From: Chloroflexota bacterium
Lineage (GTDB): Bacteria; Chloroflexota; FW602-bin22; JACPRP01
Length of the DNA: 64,000 nucleotides
Assembly (NCBI GenBank): GCA_016210495.1
Contig: JACQUC010000100.1
Location: 1-64,000, forward strand
Reading direction: 5' to 3'
Shown here: positions 34,056-43,062 of the stretch, in pieces
Layout: every line of letters starts with the position of its first letter
Position numbering within the stretch: the stretch's first letter is position 1
Program-made: the position numbers and the translations under genes
Notes under the pieces: model-generated
Databases searched by the model: none
What the model was told of the DNA's origin: nothing
Seen by the model: the letters and a program-made list of their open reading frames with translations, nothing else

Positions 34056-35162
34056 TTACTTGGCGGTCTCCCATATCATTGGGGAGACATCAAACTTCTT
34101 GTCGAGAAGTCCGTGCTCCAACATCAGGTCGGCAGTCTTCTGCAGAGCCTTTGCGTCGACCTTGGTGCGGAGCGTCATGAGTCCCAGCTTGTCTACCAAA
34201 TCGGGATTCGCTTTGGCGAATTCGACGGCGAATCTGTTCCTCAACGACCTGTCCTTGTTCAACGCATCCATAGCACGGCCAACCGCTCTCGCGAAGGCTC
34301 TCGTGGTGACAGGATTCTGTTTGACCCACTTCTCGGAGGCAACGTAGGGCGATATGTCCATGCCTCCCTGGAACTCGTAGTCGACGTTAGCGACGAATCG
34401 CAGCTTTTCCTGCGCCCTCCAAATAGTGATGAAAGGCTCGACCATGTAGCCTGCGTCGACCATGCCGTTCACGATGGCATCACCCATCTGTGGGAAAGGT
34501 ATCTCACGCCAGACGGTCTTCTCGACGTCCACGCCGTTGTCCTTGAGCCACCCTCGCGCCGTCAGCCAGGCCAGGGTTCTGATTCTGACCATACCGATGC
34601 GTTTGCCCTCTAGGTCCTTGGCCGTCTTGATCGGCGAATCCGCCTTGACATAGAGTCCAGACGCGGGGGGTTGAGGCGTGGTGACGGCGGCGTTGGCAGT
34701 TACGATGACCACGTCGAATCCCTGGGACCTGGCCTGAATGATTGACGGTGTATTGGTGTAGGAAAACTGAACCTGCCCCGCGACTACGAGATTCTCACCG
34801 CCACTTTCCACGATTCTGTTGTCGATGGTCAAACCCTCATCTTTGAAGAAGCCGAGCTTGTCCGCCGCGTAGATCGTGCCTGCGTTCTCGATGAGCATCA
34901 CCGCGGTCTTGATCTGACTCACCTCGGGCTTCTGCGCCGCCGGAGCGGGCGTGGCCGCAGCCGGCTTCGGCGCCGGTGTTGCCACGGGGGCCGGGGCTTT
35001 CGTGGCCTCTGTCTTCGGCGCTTCCGATTTAGGGATCGCTGGCTTCGGCGCAGTGGTGGGCGTAGGCGCCGCCGCCGGGGCGCAAGCTGCTGTAACGACT
35101 AGAGCGAGTACCAGGATCGCGCTCCAGAGCATAATGCTGATCTTGAGACGTTTTTCGCACAT
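34056..35162 (-). CDS. ABC-type substrate-binding lipoprotein (NMT1/TauA-like)
   Basis: The ATG at 35162 follows an AGGAGG site and starts a lipoprotein signal (ILVLALVVTAAC). After a long Ala/Pro/Lys/Thr linker to about residue 85, the periplasmic-binding fold begins (IENAGTIYAADKLGFFKDEG), as in the NMT1/THI5 and taurine/nitrate-binding families. The 368-residue protein would capture a small anion or heterocycle outside the membrane. No ABC permease or ATPase gene is in the whole island, so it must share a transporter encoded elsewhere or serve another role. Confidence 0.85.
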   Translation of the reverse strand: MCEKRLKISIMLWSAILVLALVVTAACAPAAAPTPTTAPKPAIPKSEAPKTEATKAPAPVATPAPKPAAATPAPAAQKPEVSQIKTAVMLIENAGTIYAADKLGFFKDEGLTIDNRIVESGGENLVVAGQVQFSYTNTPSIIQARSQGFDVVIVTANAAVTTPQPPASGLYVKADSPIKTAKDLEGKRIGMVRIRTLAWLTARGWLKDNGVDVEKTVWREIPFPQMGDAIVNGMVDAGYMVEPFITIWRAQEKLRFVANVDYEFQGGMDISPYVASEKWVKQNPVTTRAFARAVGRAMDALNKDRSLRNRFAVEFAKANPDLVDKLGLMTLRTKVDAKALQKTADLMLEHGLLDKKFDVSPMIWETAK

Positions 35163-35335
35163 GTCCCGCGAAGACCTCCTCATTAGAAACTACTGGGTAA
35201 TCCTTTCTTCGACGACCTAACAAAGGTACCGACGCACTCGAGGCCGAAACCAACACAACCTATCGCCCGGTCAAGTCAGCCTTTTTGTTCCTGGCACCTC
35301 CTCTCTGAGCCCAACCACCCATCTCGCCTGCGCGT
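35163..35335. other. intergenic region before the binding-protein gene
   Basis: No gene is supported in these 173 bases, and no promoter stands out. It separates the binding-protein gene from the small zinc-ribbon gene. Confidence 0.35.
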
Positions 35336-35488
35336 TCAAGCGTTGGCAACGGTGTGGCTGCTGGGCGCAAACTCTTGAGCGCAATGGGGACAGTGGCAAT
35401 AGGCGCCCTGGATTGTAAGGAACTCTGGATGAATGTAGAAACGGCCCGCGCAACGGGGGCACTGCACATAGATGATATCTTGGGTCAT
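35336..35488 (-). CDS. small zinc-ribbon protein beside UbiD (50 aa)
   Basis: A 50-residue frame with GGAGG eight bases before its ATG. It has CPRCAGRFYI near the start and CHCPHCAQEF about 20 residues later, a classical zinc ribbon. It begins 15 bases after the UbiD copy 2 stop and is therefore probably co-translated with it. Hydroxyarylic-acid decarboxylase operons of the BsdBCD/VdcBCD type also carry a small Cys-rich protein (BsdD/VdcD) of unclear role beside UbiD. This could be a functional analogue; homology is not claimed. Confidence 0.75.
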   Translation of the reverse strand: MTQDIIYVQCPRCAGRFYIHPEFLTIQGAYCHCPHCAQEFAPSSHTVANA

Positions 35489-35503
35489 ACGGCAACCTCC
35501 CGG

Positions 35504-36946
35504 TTAGCCAAAGTGCTCCACGGGTATTCTCGCCAACGTCTCCTCGCCCAGCAGGTCTTTCAGATCAACACCCTCCATAACTTCGTCGGGCACCCGAAGA
35601 CGCTCAGCAAAAGGCTGGGGGGACGCGGGCTTGGTGCAATCAAAACCCACTTTCGCGCCCAGGATTCCCGCGCCGCTGGGGTCCAGAACTGGGCCCACGC
35701 AGTTCTCGACCACGACGATGTCGCGGTCCCCCTGAAACCTTGTGGCCAAAGCCAGCAGAACCTCTCTCTCGTCGAAGATGTCGACATCCTCGTCGAAGAC
35801 GAAGGCGTGCTTGATACGGTAGTCCGCGGTGAGCGCAGCCATCAGGGCCATACGACTGAGGCCGGGCACCCGATTGCGGATCTGCACGTAGGCGTGGAAG
35901 ATACCGCAGCCCGACATAGGCAAATACACGTTGATGGTCGTGGGCACGGCCCGCCCGACGGTGTCAAGGACCTTGCCCTCGAGTCCAAGACTAGCGACCC
36001 AGTGGGTGTGCCCAACCATAATGTCGAGGAAACTGGCGTCTGCGCGGTGGGTCATCGCCGTCACTCTCATGTACGGATGCCAGCGCTGAGGGCCAACGTA
36101 GCGAGGATATTCGCCAAACGGTGCCTCGGGCCGCCTTTCGCCCGGAGGGATGATTCCCTCGATCACGATCTCGGCATCTGCCGGAACGAGAAAGTCATCG
36201 CCCAACGTCTCCGAAGGCACCACTCGCAAAGGTTGGCCAAGAACAGCTCCTGCTACCTCGTAATGGCTTCGTGAGGAGGGCACGTGCAACTCGCAGCCGA
36301 CGACGGCCAGCGGATGGTGCCCAATCCAGTAGGCTGCCCTCATTGGCTGCCCGCGCGCCTCATACTTCGAGTAGATAAGCGCGTTGTCTGTGGCCGGTGA
36401 GATGGCGACGCGGATCTCGTCCCGCCCTTTTAGCCAACCGCGGTGAAGCGCCGAGTTCGCCACGCCCGTGTCGGGATCGTAGCAGGTGAGAAAGCCGGCG
36501 CTAAGGTACGGTCCAGGATCGAGGTAATGGTGAACAGGTGCAGGCAGCGTGCGCACATCAACCTCGGGGCCTTTGCGCACAATCTGCTTCACAGGGGCTT
36601 GATCTCGGTTGACGGCCACTGGCTTGGAGGACAGTTGCATGCGCTCGTAGATCTCCAGGCCAAGCTGCTCCGGCAGGGTTTTCGCGGCACGGGCCAGGCG
36701 CACGCGGCTGGAGAAAAGAAAGGTGACTAGAGGATAGGGGGACGTGAGGCCGTCGATCAGAACGTTGTGGAATACCAGCACCGGAAACTTCCTCTGGCGC
36801 TCCAGCTTGGTGACAGCGGCCGTCACCTCGTAGCGGCTGTCGACCGGCTTCCCAATGTGCACCACCTCGTCGGGGAACTGCCGCTCGTACTCGGCTATGA
36901 AAGACGTCAGGCTAGCAACCTGATTATCCGCGTCTAAGCCGGGCAA
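35504..36946 (-). CDS. UbiD-family (de)carboxylase, copy 2
   Basis: A TTG start at 36946 with GGAGG seven bases upstream is preferred; the frame remains open to 37006. The 480-residue protein has the UbiD signature EAPFGEYPRYVGPQRWHP and the late FDEDVDIFDEREVLLA region. It differs clearly from copy 1, so the two are unlikely to be a recent duplication and may act on different substrates or form a hetero-oligomer. prFMN is expected as cofactor. Confidence 0.87.
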   Translation of the reverse strand: MPGLDADNQVASLTSFIAEYERQFPDEVVHIGKPVDSRYEVTAAVTKLERQRKFPVLVFHNVLIDGLTSPYPLVTFLFSSRVRLARAAKTLPEQLGLEIYERMQLSSKPVAVNRDQAPVKQIVRKGPEVDVRTLPAPVHHYLDPGPYLSAGFLTCYDPDTGVANSALHRGWLKGRDEIRVAISPATDNALIYSKYEARGQPMRAAYWIGHHPLAVVGCELHVPSSRSHYEVAGAVLGQPLRVVPSETLGDDFLVPADAEIVIEGIIPPGERRPEAPFGEYPRYVGPQRWHPYMRVTAMTHRADASFLDIMVGHTHWVASLGLEGKVLDTVGRAVPTTINVYLPMSGCGIFHAYVQIRNRVPGLSRMALMAALTADYRIKHAFVFDEDVDIFDEREVLLALATRFQGDRDIVVVENCVGPVLDPSGAGILGAKVGFDCTKPASPQPFAERLRVPDEVMEGVDLKDLLGEETLARIPVEHFG

Positions 36947-37025
36947 TTTCGTCCTCCGCCAATGTTTCGGACCGATATGTCGTATCGGACAAAAATCTGA
37001 TGTCAAAACGTTCCACGTCGTCAGG

Positions 37026-38741
37026 TTAAGTCGCGTCGACTATGGCCACGCTCTTTTGTGGCCTGTGTTTCCATCTTGCCAGCGGAATATCCTCAGTCCA
37101 GATGCGCGGCTCGTCGCCATCACGCCGCACGATTATCCACTTGAGCCAGTTGGCGTCGTCCCTCCGCGGATAGTCGAGGCGGTAGTGAGATTGGCGGCTC
37201 TCCGTCCTCAGCAGCGAAGTCGCGGCACACAGGCGCGCTATCTGAAGCATGTTCTTGATGTCGTGGACCTTTTTGAGCTGGTGGGCATCTGTCGCGGCCG
37301 CTTCCCGCACGGACTGCTCGAGTTCACCGAGGTGGCTCAAAGCCGTGTTCAGCCCGGCTGCGCTCTTAAGAATGTTGATATGTCGCAGGGACGTCTCTAG
37401 GACCCGCTGCATCACGCGGTCCGGATCAGGCTGTGCGCTCGTCCTGCGGTGAAGGGGCGACAGCGCGTCCTCTCTGAGGTGTCGCACGAGGGCTTCGTCG
37501 ACGTCGTGCGGCGGGGTATCTGTCGCAAAGCCTGCCGCTCGTGTGCCGGCGCGTGCCCCCTGAACCGACGAGCCAATCAAGCTGGTTACGGCCGTGGAAT
37601 CGGCGCCCCCGCAGAAGTCCCCATTGGTACCAATGACCCAGAGCCCCGCGAGGTTCACTTCGCCATCGGCGTTTCTGATTCTGGCTCCGCCCAGATGAAA
37701 TAACCCGAACTGGTACGGGATGAACTCGAGCCTGTGACGGGCGATATCGACGCCAGTGGTAGCCCACATCCGTGTCAACAGCGGCAGCGCGTGCTTGATG
37801 TCTGCGATGGCTTGCGAAGACAGATGGGTGCAATCCAGATAACAGGGTCCACGGCCGGCGCGCCACTCCATTAGAATGGCGCGGGCTATCTCGGATCGGC
37901 GGGACTCTTCCTTGAGCACGGGGTTGTACCTCTCCATAAAGCGTTCCCCTCTGGCGTTGACCAAGACACCGCCGTGTCCGAAGATCACGTGCAGGCCAGG
38001 CGCTCCCCCAAAGCCTTTGGGGCCAACCTGAGCGTGGCCTATCTGCTCCAGGTTGCGTAGCTCGACACCCGCTCGGTACGCCATAGCTGGGCCATCACCC
38101 GTGCCACCCGAGCTGCCCATTGGACCGCGATTGAAAAAGATCGATCCGGCGGCCAGGACGGTTGCCTTTGCTTTGAAAACGTGAAATGTAGCGGTTCTGG
38201 CGTGAAAACCGACGGCGCCAAGGCAGCGTCCATCTTCGACCATAAGGTCGGTGATCACTATTCTGTCCAGCATATGGACTTCATGTTTCTTCGCGGCCGC
38301 ACGTACCCTCCACATCAGGTTTGGGCCGCCGTCAAAGATGGCGCAACGGCCATACTGAGAGCACAGGGCCGGAATCCTCTTGATTTTGCCGTCATCAGCG
38401 CGCAGAAAGCGCACTCCGAAGGACAGCAGGTCCTGAAACCGCTCGTAGGACTCGCGCACGGCTACTTCCACGTATTCCTGGTCGATCAAATACTCGGCGT
38501 TGTACTCGATGATTTCGCGGATGTAGTTGTCGTAGTCCTCGCCAGGCTGCCAATAAGGCAAAGTGCCGGCGGCAAACACCGAACTCCCACTTGCCCCAGG
38601 GAACGCCTTGTCGACCAGGAGCACACTCAGCCGGGGGTAGGCCTCCCTTGCTTTGATGGCCGCGAATAGCCCGGCGATCCCACCGCCGACGACGAGCACG
38701 TCGGTTTCCAGTATCACATCGGAATCGCGCTGACTTGGCAA
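37026..38741 (-). CDS. FAD-dependent oxidoreductase, fumarate reductase/AprA-like flavoprotein
   Basis: A 571-residue flavoprotein. The FAD Rossmann motif is DVLVVGGGIAGLFAAIKA (about 14-31), the second FAD region is ATVLAAGSIFFNRGPMGSS, and the C-terminal helical domain carries RTESRQSHYRLDYPRRDD, as in the succinate dehydrogenase/fumarate reductase/adenylylsulfate reductase A superfamily. No iron-sulfur partner gene is adjacent. It could reduce or desaturate a ring or side chain in the pathway. The gap to the upstream binding-protein gene is 17 bases. Confidence 0.85.
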   Translation of the reverse strand: MPSQRDSDVILETDVLVVGGGIAGLFAAIKAREAYPRLSVLLVDKAFPGASGSSVFAAGTLPYWQPGEDYDNYIREIIEYNAEYLIDQEYVEVAVRESYERFQDLLSFGVRFLRADDGKIKRIPALCSQYGRCAIFDGGPNLMWRVRAAAKKHEVHMLDRIVITDLMVEDGRCLGAVGFHARTATFHVFKAKATVLAAGSIFFNRGPMGSSGGTGDGPAMAYRAGVELRNLEQIGHAQVGPKGFGGAPGLHVIFGHGGVLVNARGERFMERYNPVLKEESRRSEIARAILMEWRAGRGPCYLDCTHLSSQAIADIKHALPLLTRMWATTGVDIARHRLEFIPYQFGLFHLGGARIRNADGEVNLAGLWVIGTNGDFCGGADSTAVTSLIGSSVQGARAGTRAAGFATDTPPHDVDEALVRHLREDALSPLHRRTSAQPDPDRVMQRVLETSLRHINILKSAAGLNTALSHLGELEQSVREAAATDAHQLKKVHDIKNMLQIARLCAATSLLRTESRQSHYRLDYPRRDDANWLKWIIVRRDGDEPRIWTEDIPLARWKHRPQKSVAIVDAT

Positions 38742-38758
38742 TTGGCTCCCCTCTACAC

Positions 38759-39868
38759 CTAACGGCCGAGCTCCTTGAGCACGGTGTCGAGCAACGACAT
38801 ATCCATCAGCTTCGCCAACGGCACGTCCTCCGTCATACCTGTTTCCTGCTTAACCCGTTCGAGCTCTTTCTTGACCGTCTCCTCACGAATCGTCGCGTTT
38901 CTGTTGTACTTTTTCGCAACGAAGTCGTAGGAGGCCGACGCGAGCTCCGGCTCCAGGTCCCACTCCTTTATCATCACCTTCACCGACTCCTGTTTGCGAT
39001 CGGCCGTGTAGCGCACGCTTTTCAAGAGACCTCTTAACATACGCCTGACCTGGTCAGGGTTGTCTTTGAGCTTCTTATCGGTGGTGGCAAGGCCGGACAG
39101 AACCTGCTCGCGCAAGTACTCATCCTTGTAGTCCAGTTTCTTGAACCCGAGCTTTCTCGCAACCGCGTTAACCGGAGGACCCAACAGGCCCGCGTCGACG
39201 GAGCCACTCTGCATCGCCGCAAGAACGTCACTGGCTGGGAACACGGTGAGGTCCTTCTCCGGGTCCATGCCGTAAGCGCTCAGCAACTCCCTGGTGGTAT
39301 AATCCATGCTCCCACCCCGGAAGGTAATGCCCACAACCTTTCCCCTTAGCTCTGTGACGGAGGTCAGTTCCGGCTTGCCTACTAGCTCCCACGGGGGATC
39401 GGTCACGTGAAAAGCGATCACCTTGATGGGCATCCCTTTGACCGCGTTCCGCAGCGCCGCGCCGACCGGGGCGATGAAATCCAGTTGGTCTGAGTTCAGG
39501 GCCGCTACCGAAGTGGGACCAGGGATAACGGCCACGCTCAGCCCCAGCCCTTCTTCTTTGAAGATACCTGCTTCAATTCCGACGTAGAAAGGCAAGAACT
39601 CCAGGGTCTTGGTTGGAATAGCCAGCTTGACCTCAGCAGGCTTTGCCACCGCCTTCGGTGCTTCGACAGGCTTGCTGGGTTTCGGCGACTCAGCCTCCTT
39701 AGCGGGTTTTGGAGCCTCAGGCTGCTTCGCGGGTTCAGCCGCCTTGGGCGGCTGGGTCGGCTGGGGCGCCGGGGTGGACGTGGGCGGCGCTGCCGAAGTA
39801 CAGCCATTCAACCACAAGGCCATCGCAACAAGAAATACCGTCGCCGTTTGGAATCTGGCAGGGCCCAT
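38759..39868 (-). CDS. ABC-type substrate-binding lipoprotein, second copy
   Basis: The start is ATG 39868, with GAGGAGGGAGTT directly upstream. The 369-residue protein has a signal ending in MALWLNGC and a Pro/Lys/Ala repeat linker to about residue 75. An NMT1-like binding fold follows (IPTKTLEFLPFYVGIEAGIF, later GSVDAGLLGPPVNAVARKLG). It is only distantly similar to the one at 34056. As with that gene, no permease or ATPase is nearby. Confidence 0.85.
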   Translation of the reverse strand: MGPARFQTATVFLVAMALWLNGCTSAAPPTSTPAPQPTQPPKAAEPAKQPEAPKPAKEAESPKPSKPVEAPKAVAKPAEVKLAIPTKTLEFLPFYVGIEAGIFKEEGLGLSVAVIPGPTSVAALNSDQLDFIAPVGAALRNAVKGMPIKVIAFHVTDPPWELVGKPELTSVTELRGKVVGITFRGGSMDYTTRELLSAYGMDPEKDLTVFPASDVLAAMQSGSVDAGLLGPPVNAVARKLGFKKLDYKDEYLREQVLSGLATTDKKLKDNPDQVRRMLRGLLKSVRYTADRKQESVKVMIKEWDLEPELASASYDFVAKKYNRNATIREETVKKELERVKQETGMTEDVPLAKLMDMSLLDTVLKELGR

Positions 39869-39935
39869 AACTCCCTCCTCAATATTTGGAATCCGCGTCA
39901 AAATAGCTCATCACTTGCTAGCCAGCCGGGTTCCG

Positions 39936-40544
39936 CTACGGAGGGCCCTGCATAATCGGAATGCCCTCCAGTTCCTCGACGTAGCGAATGAACCGATACT
40001 TGTCCTCGACTCCGTTGGTGACACGCCGCTTCTCCCTGGGCCACACGTGTTCTCCAGGGTCTATTTTCGCTACCAGGTAGCCCATTTCTCCGTCGCTCAG
40101 GAGCCGTCGCGCTTCGCTTGAGAAGCTGTCCACGTCTCCAACCGAAATACAATTGATGCAGCCGGCCGCTTCAGCCATTCTCGCGAGATCGGCGTTGAAC
40201 GCTGTGAGCGTGGGCGGTCCTCCGATGGACTCGTACATTCCGTTGTCGAACACAATCACCGTCAGGTTTGGAGGGCGTTCATTGCCTAGGGTGCACAGGA
40301 TGCCGGCGTTCATCAACGTCGAGCCGTCAGAGTCGAGAGCGACGATTCGTCGGTTAGGCAGCGCAACTGCCAGACCAAGTGCCACCGAGGTTATAGAGCC
40401 CAGAGCACCAGGCGAAAAGGTGTTGTAGACACCACCGGGCCGGTAGTTCCACCAATCATCCTGCACCGCCCCAATGGTTAGAGTGAAAAGGTCCTCGGGA
40501 GTGACGAGGGACGCCAGCGCACGAACCGCCTCAATCCGCTGCAT
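39936..40544 (-). CDS. ThDP-dependent decarboxylase, C-terminal (PP) subunit
   Basis: ATG 40544 with GGAGG upstream gives 202 residues; the gene overlaps the upstream partner by 14 bases. The ThDP/Mg motif is LDSDGSTLMNAGILCTLG (GDGS...N type). The arrangement of two small subunits resembles sulfopyruvate decarboxylase ComE/ComD or phosphonopyruvate decarboxylase. A related decarboxylase or 2-oxoacid enzyme is likely; the substrate is unknown. Confidence 0.82.
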   Translation of the reverse strand: MQRIEAVRALASLVTPEDLFTLTIGAVQDDWWNYRPGGVYNTFSPGALGSITSVALGLAVALPNRRIVALDSDGSTLMNAGILCTLGNERPPNLTVIVFDNGMYESIGGPPTLTAFNADLARMAEAAGCINCISVGDVDSFSSEARRLLSDGEMGYLVAKIDPGEHVWPREKRRVTNGVEDKYRFIRYVEELEGIPIMQGPP

Positions 40545-41067
40545 GCGACGGTACCTCCAGACAGTCACCGGCAAGAATCAACGCGACGGGCCACTGGCTC
40601 GAGTCCGCGTGGCGGAGCACGCGCTTGATGTTCGGTTTGATCTCATCCAGTTGCCGAATGACTCGATACGGAATGCGCATCGCGTTCAAAATGGGTTCCA
40701 TCGTCCAGGCGTGAGAATGTCCCCACCAGTTGGCCTCGCCGACGTCCCCTCGGTACGGCATGATCATCACCATAGGTATGTGACTATCAAAGGCGAGCCG
40801 ACCGATTGGCTCACACGCCTGGCGGATGCCCGAGTTCTCCATCACCATCACAGCCTTTTTGCCCCCAAGGTAGGCACCGGTCACGATGCCGGGCATATCC
40901 GCCTCGTTGCTCACGCGTATGTACCTGATGCCAGGTTCCTCCGCCACCAGCCGGTAGAAACTGCGCAGCAGGGATTCTGGCAATGCCGTGACGATGCTGA
41001 CACCCGCCTCTGTCAAACCTTCGATCATCAGTCGCGCGTATCGAGGCGTCTTGCTAGCAGGTCCCAC
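40531..41067 (-). CDS. ThDP-dependent decarboxylase, N-terminal (Pyr) subunit
   Basis: GTG 41067 is preferred because AAGGAGG lies six bases upstream; the first ~26 residues of the longer frame look non-native. The 178-residue protein has the Pyr-domain features VSIVTALPESLL, VSNEADMPGIVTGAYLGGK (the cofactor-activating Glu is in NEAD) and MVMENSGIRQACEPIGRL. It is the first gene of the island, with a promoter-like sequence at 41111-41139. Confidence 0.82.
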   Translation of the reverse strand: MGPASKTPRYARLMIEGLTEAGVSIVTALPESLLRSFYRLVAEEPGIRYIRVSNEADMPGIVTGAYLGGKKAVMVMENSGIRQACEPIGRLAFDSHIPMVMIMPYRGDVGEANWWGHSHAWTMEPILNAMRIPYRVIRQLDEIKPNIKRVLRHADSSQWPVALILAGDCLEVPSHAAD

Positions 41068-41110
41068 GCGCACCCTCCTTCCAAAAGAATGGCTTCCGGA
41101 AATGGATCGA

Positions 41111-41139
41111 CAGCTATGCTGAAAACGGACACTTGTCAA
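41111..41139 (-). promoter_or_regulatory. candidate promoter for the catabolic island
   Basis: On the minus strand, TTGACA (41139-41134) is followed after 17 bases by TAGCTG (41116-41111). The -35 is perfect and the -10 is weak, suggesting activator dependence. The leader before the GTG start would be about 37 bases. Confidence 0.5.
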
Positions 41140-41366
41140 ACACACGCGGGAATCGACAAAGACGTGCTACCACAATCGATGGGGCCGTTTTGTGCCCATA
41201 GGGTCCACCAGGGTATAGTACGTGGTCACAGAAGTGGCAATACGCGCATCAGGGCGCACAAAGGGTCTACGCTGGCCCGCTGACTTGCTCCGTTGGAGCG
41301 CGAAGTAATGGGCGACACCCAAGCGGCAGCATCGACCAGGTGAGTGTCGGCCATTATGATACCATC
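41140..41366. other. region between the catabolic island and the insertion elements
   Basis: No gene is supported here. It contains the upstream part of the island promoter region; no regulator gene is adjacent. Confidence 0.35.
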
Positions 41367-41400
41367 GCTATGTTATTCTTGTCAATCCTTTTGATTTCCA

Positions 41401-41416
41401 GTATCTGTTCAGACTT
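41401..41416. repeat. 16-bp repeat, inverted copy of 44582-44597
   Basis: GTATCTGTTCAGACTT occurs at 41401-41416 and, inverted, as AAGTCTGAACAGATAC at 44582-44597. The pair encloses both the IS630 transposase and the IS66 transposase. The left copy lies inside the proposed IS630 span. Confidence 0.6.
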
Positions 41417-41480
41417 TGCCCGGAACATCCAGGTGCGACTAGGCCACGGGCCTGGCCGCCATCGCTCCAGGAGGTGCCTG

Positions 41481-42624
41481 ATGAGAGGACGCAAGCCCCG
41501 CGAAGTGTACTTGCATCCAGAGGACATCCCTGTCTTGGAATCACTGGTTCGTAGGGACAAGACCGAGCAACGTGTGGCGAAGCGGGCGAGTATCCTGCTC
41601 GGTTTGGCTGCCGGTGGTCGGACCGCTTCGATAGCCGGGCGTGTGGATCGGGATCAGGCAACAGTCTGGCGAATAGCCCGTCGCTACGACGAACGGGGCC
41701 TCCAAGCGGTCTACGATGCTGCCCGGCCAGGTCGCCCGCAGCAGATTTCCCCCCTTGGCGCGAGTGCGGATAGAGAATCCGGCCTGTTCGAAGCCTGGCG
41801 ATCACGGACTGAGTTTGACCCACTGGTCGGCGCGAACTCTGCAGCGGGAGGTCACCAGACAAGAGATTATCGACACGATTCACTACAGGACGGTGGCCCG
41901 CATCCTCGCAGCGGCTACGTTGCAGCCGCATCGATGGCGCTATTGGAAGACGACAGTGTGGAATGAGTCGGCGATCCAGCGAGCGATCCGGGTGCTGTGG
42001 TGCTACGAGCGCCTCGATTGGCTTTTGGAGCGCGGCATCCTGGTCGTATGTCTTGACGAGAAACCCAATCTGCAGGTTCTCGAACGGGATGGACCGGTGA
42101 GGCTTATGATTCCCGGCCAAGTCGAGCAGCAGGAGTTTGACTACGTGCGCCACGGGATAGTGAACTTTCTGGCAGCGATGACGCTCCATAATGGCTTGCT
42201 TTGGTCCGAGTGTTTGGAGCGCAATGACAGCGAGAGCTTTCGTCCAGCGGTACAACGTCTGTTGGATAAATACTCCTGGGCGCAAGGCATCTACTTGGTA
42301 ATGGACAACGGAGCCAGCCATATCGCTGGGGAAACACTGGCGATGCTTGCCAGCCGCAAGCCGTGGGTTCGCGTTCGCCTGACTCCGCCGCGTGCCTCCT
42401 GGCTGAACCAGGCGGAACTGCTGCTGCGTGCCTTCAGTGCCCGCTATGTCAATCGAGGTCATTGGGACGCTCGCCAGACCATGATCGAACATTTGGACGC
42501 AAGCTCGCGAGAATACAACGCTCTGTGGGCTCATCCGTTCTCCTGGTCTTGGACCCGCAACCGGTTTGACGATTGGCTGAGAGTTTGTGATTTTATTGAA
42601 ATTGGTGGCAAAAATGGCCTGTAG
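41481..42624 (+). pseudogene. IS630-family transposase, +1 frameshift
   Basis: The ATG has AGGAGGTGCC upstream. The N-terminal HTH part reads to about 41750 (SILLGLAAGGRTASIAGRVD), then continues in the next frame from LARVRIENPA. The DDE residues lie in the second part: LDEKPN, VMDNGASHI and PRASWLNQAELLLRAF. The frames meet in a run of six C at 41749-41754; five C would restore one continuous 380-residue protein. It is either inactivated by an indel, a sequencing error, or frameshift-expressed. Confidence 0.85.
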
Positions 42625-42638
42625 CTCAATAACATAGC

Positions 42639-43062
42639 GCCGGTCTCAGGGCCATTTTCGGTGCCAAAATCAATTTAATCACAGGCTCTGAGTGAAAGGA
42701 TGGTCTCAATTCCTTGCATTTCTTCGGCCACACTCCACTAGCTTCGCTGCGCGGCGGGATGAAACAGTAGCCGTAGAGGCGGGTTTTTGGCGGGGTGGTT
42801 GTGGCGGGTGTGGGGAAACCCGCCCGCGCTCGTGGAATAAGGTGTGCGTCTTCCCACTCGGCCGCGCATTCCCCAAATCCTCCTTCCACGGGAGGACTAC
42901 GCCTGCCAGTGACACAGACAGCCCGCCTTTTGGACCAGTCATTTGCGACACACTCCCGGTCCCATTCGGCGCGAAATTCTGACGCGCATCCGGACTTCGC
43001 CCATTCGGCGACGTATGGAGCAGGCAAGTTATCTTTGCCTTGTGTGGGGAGCAAGCGGAGGA
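42639..43062. other. non-coding region between the two insertion elements
   Basis: A 180-residue minus-strand frame spans this stretch, but it is rich in Arg/Pro/Ser and lacks family or start signals. The DNA contains CGTAGAGGCGGGTTT and GGGGAAACCCGCC, reminiscent of the palindrome at 48249. It is probably repeat debris. Confidence 0.45.

Larger units (their letters stand above)
41371..42635 (+). mobile_element. IS630-family insertion sequence
   Basis: GCTATGTTATT at 41367-41377 and AATAACATAGC at 42628-42638 are inverted. If the element is read as TGTTATT...AATAACA (41371-42635), it is flanked by TA on both sides, as expected for IS630 target duplication. The transposase inside has a single-base frameshift. 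Confidence 0.6.
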
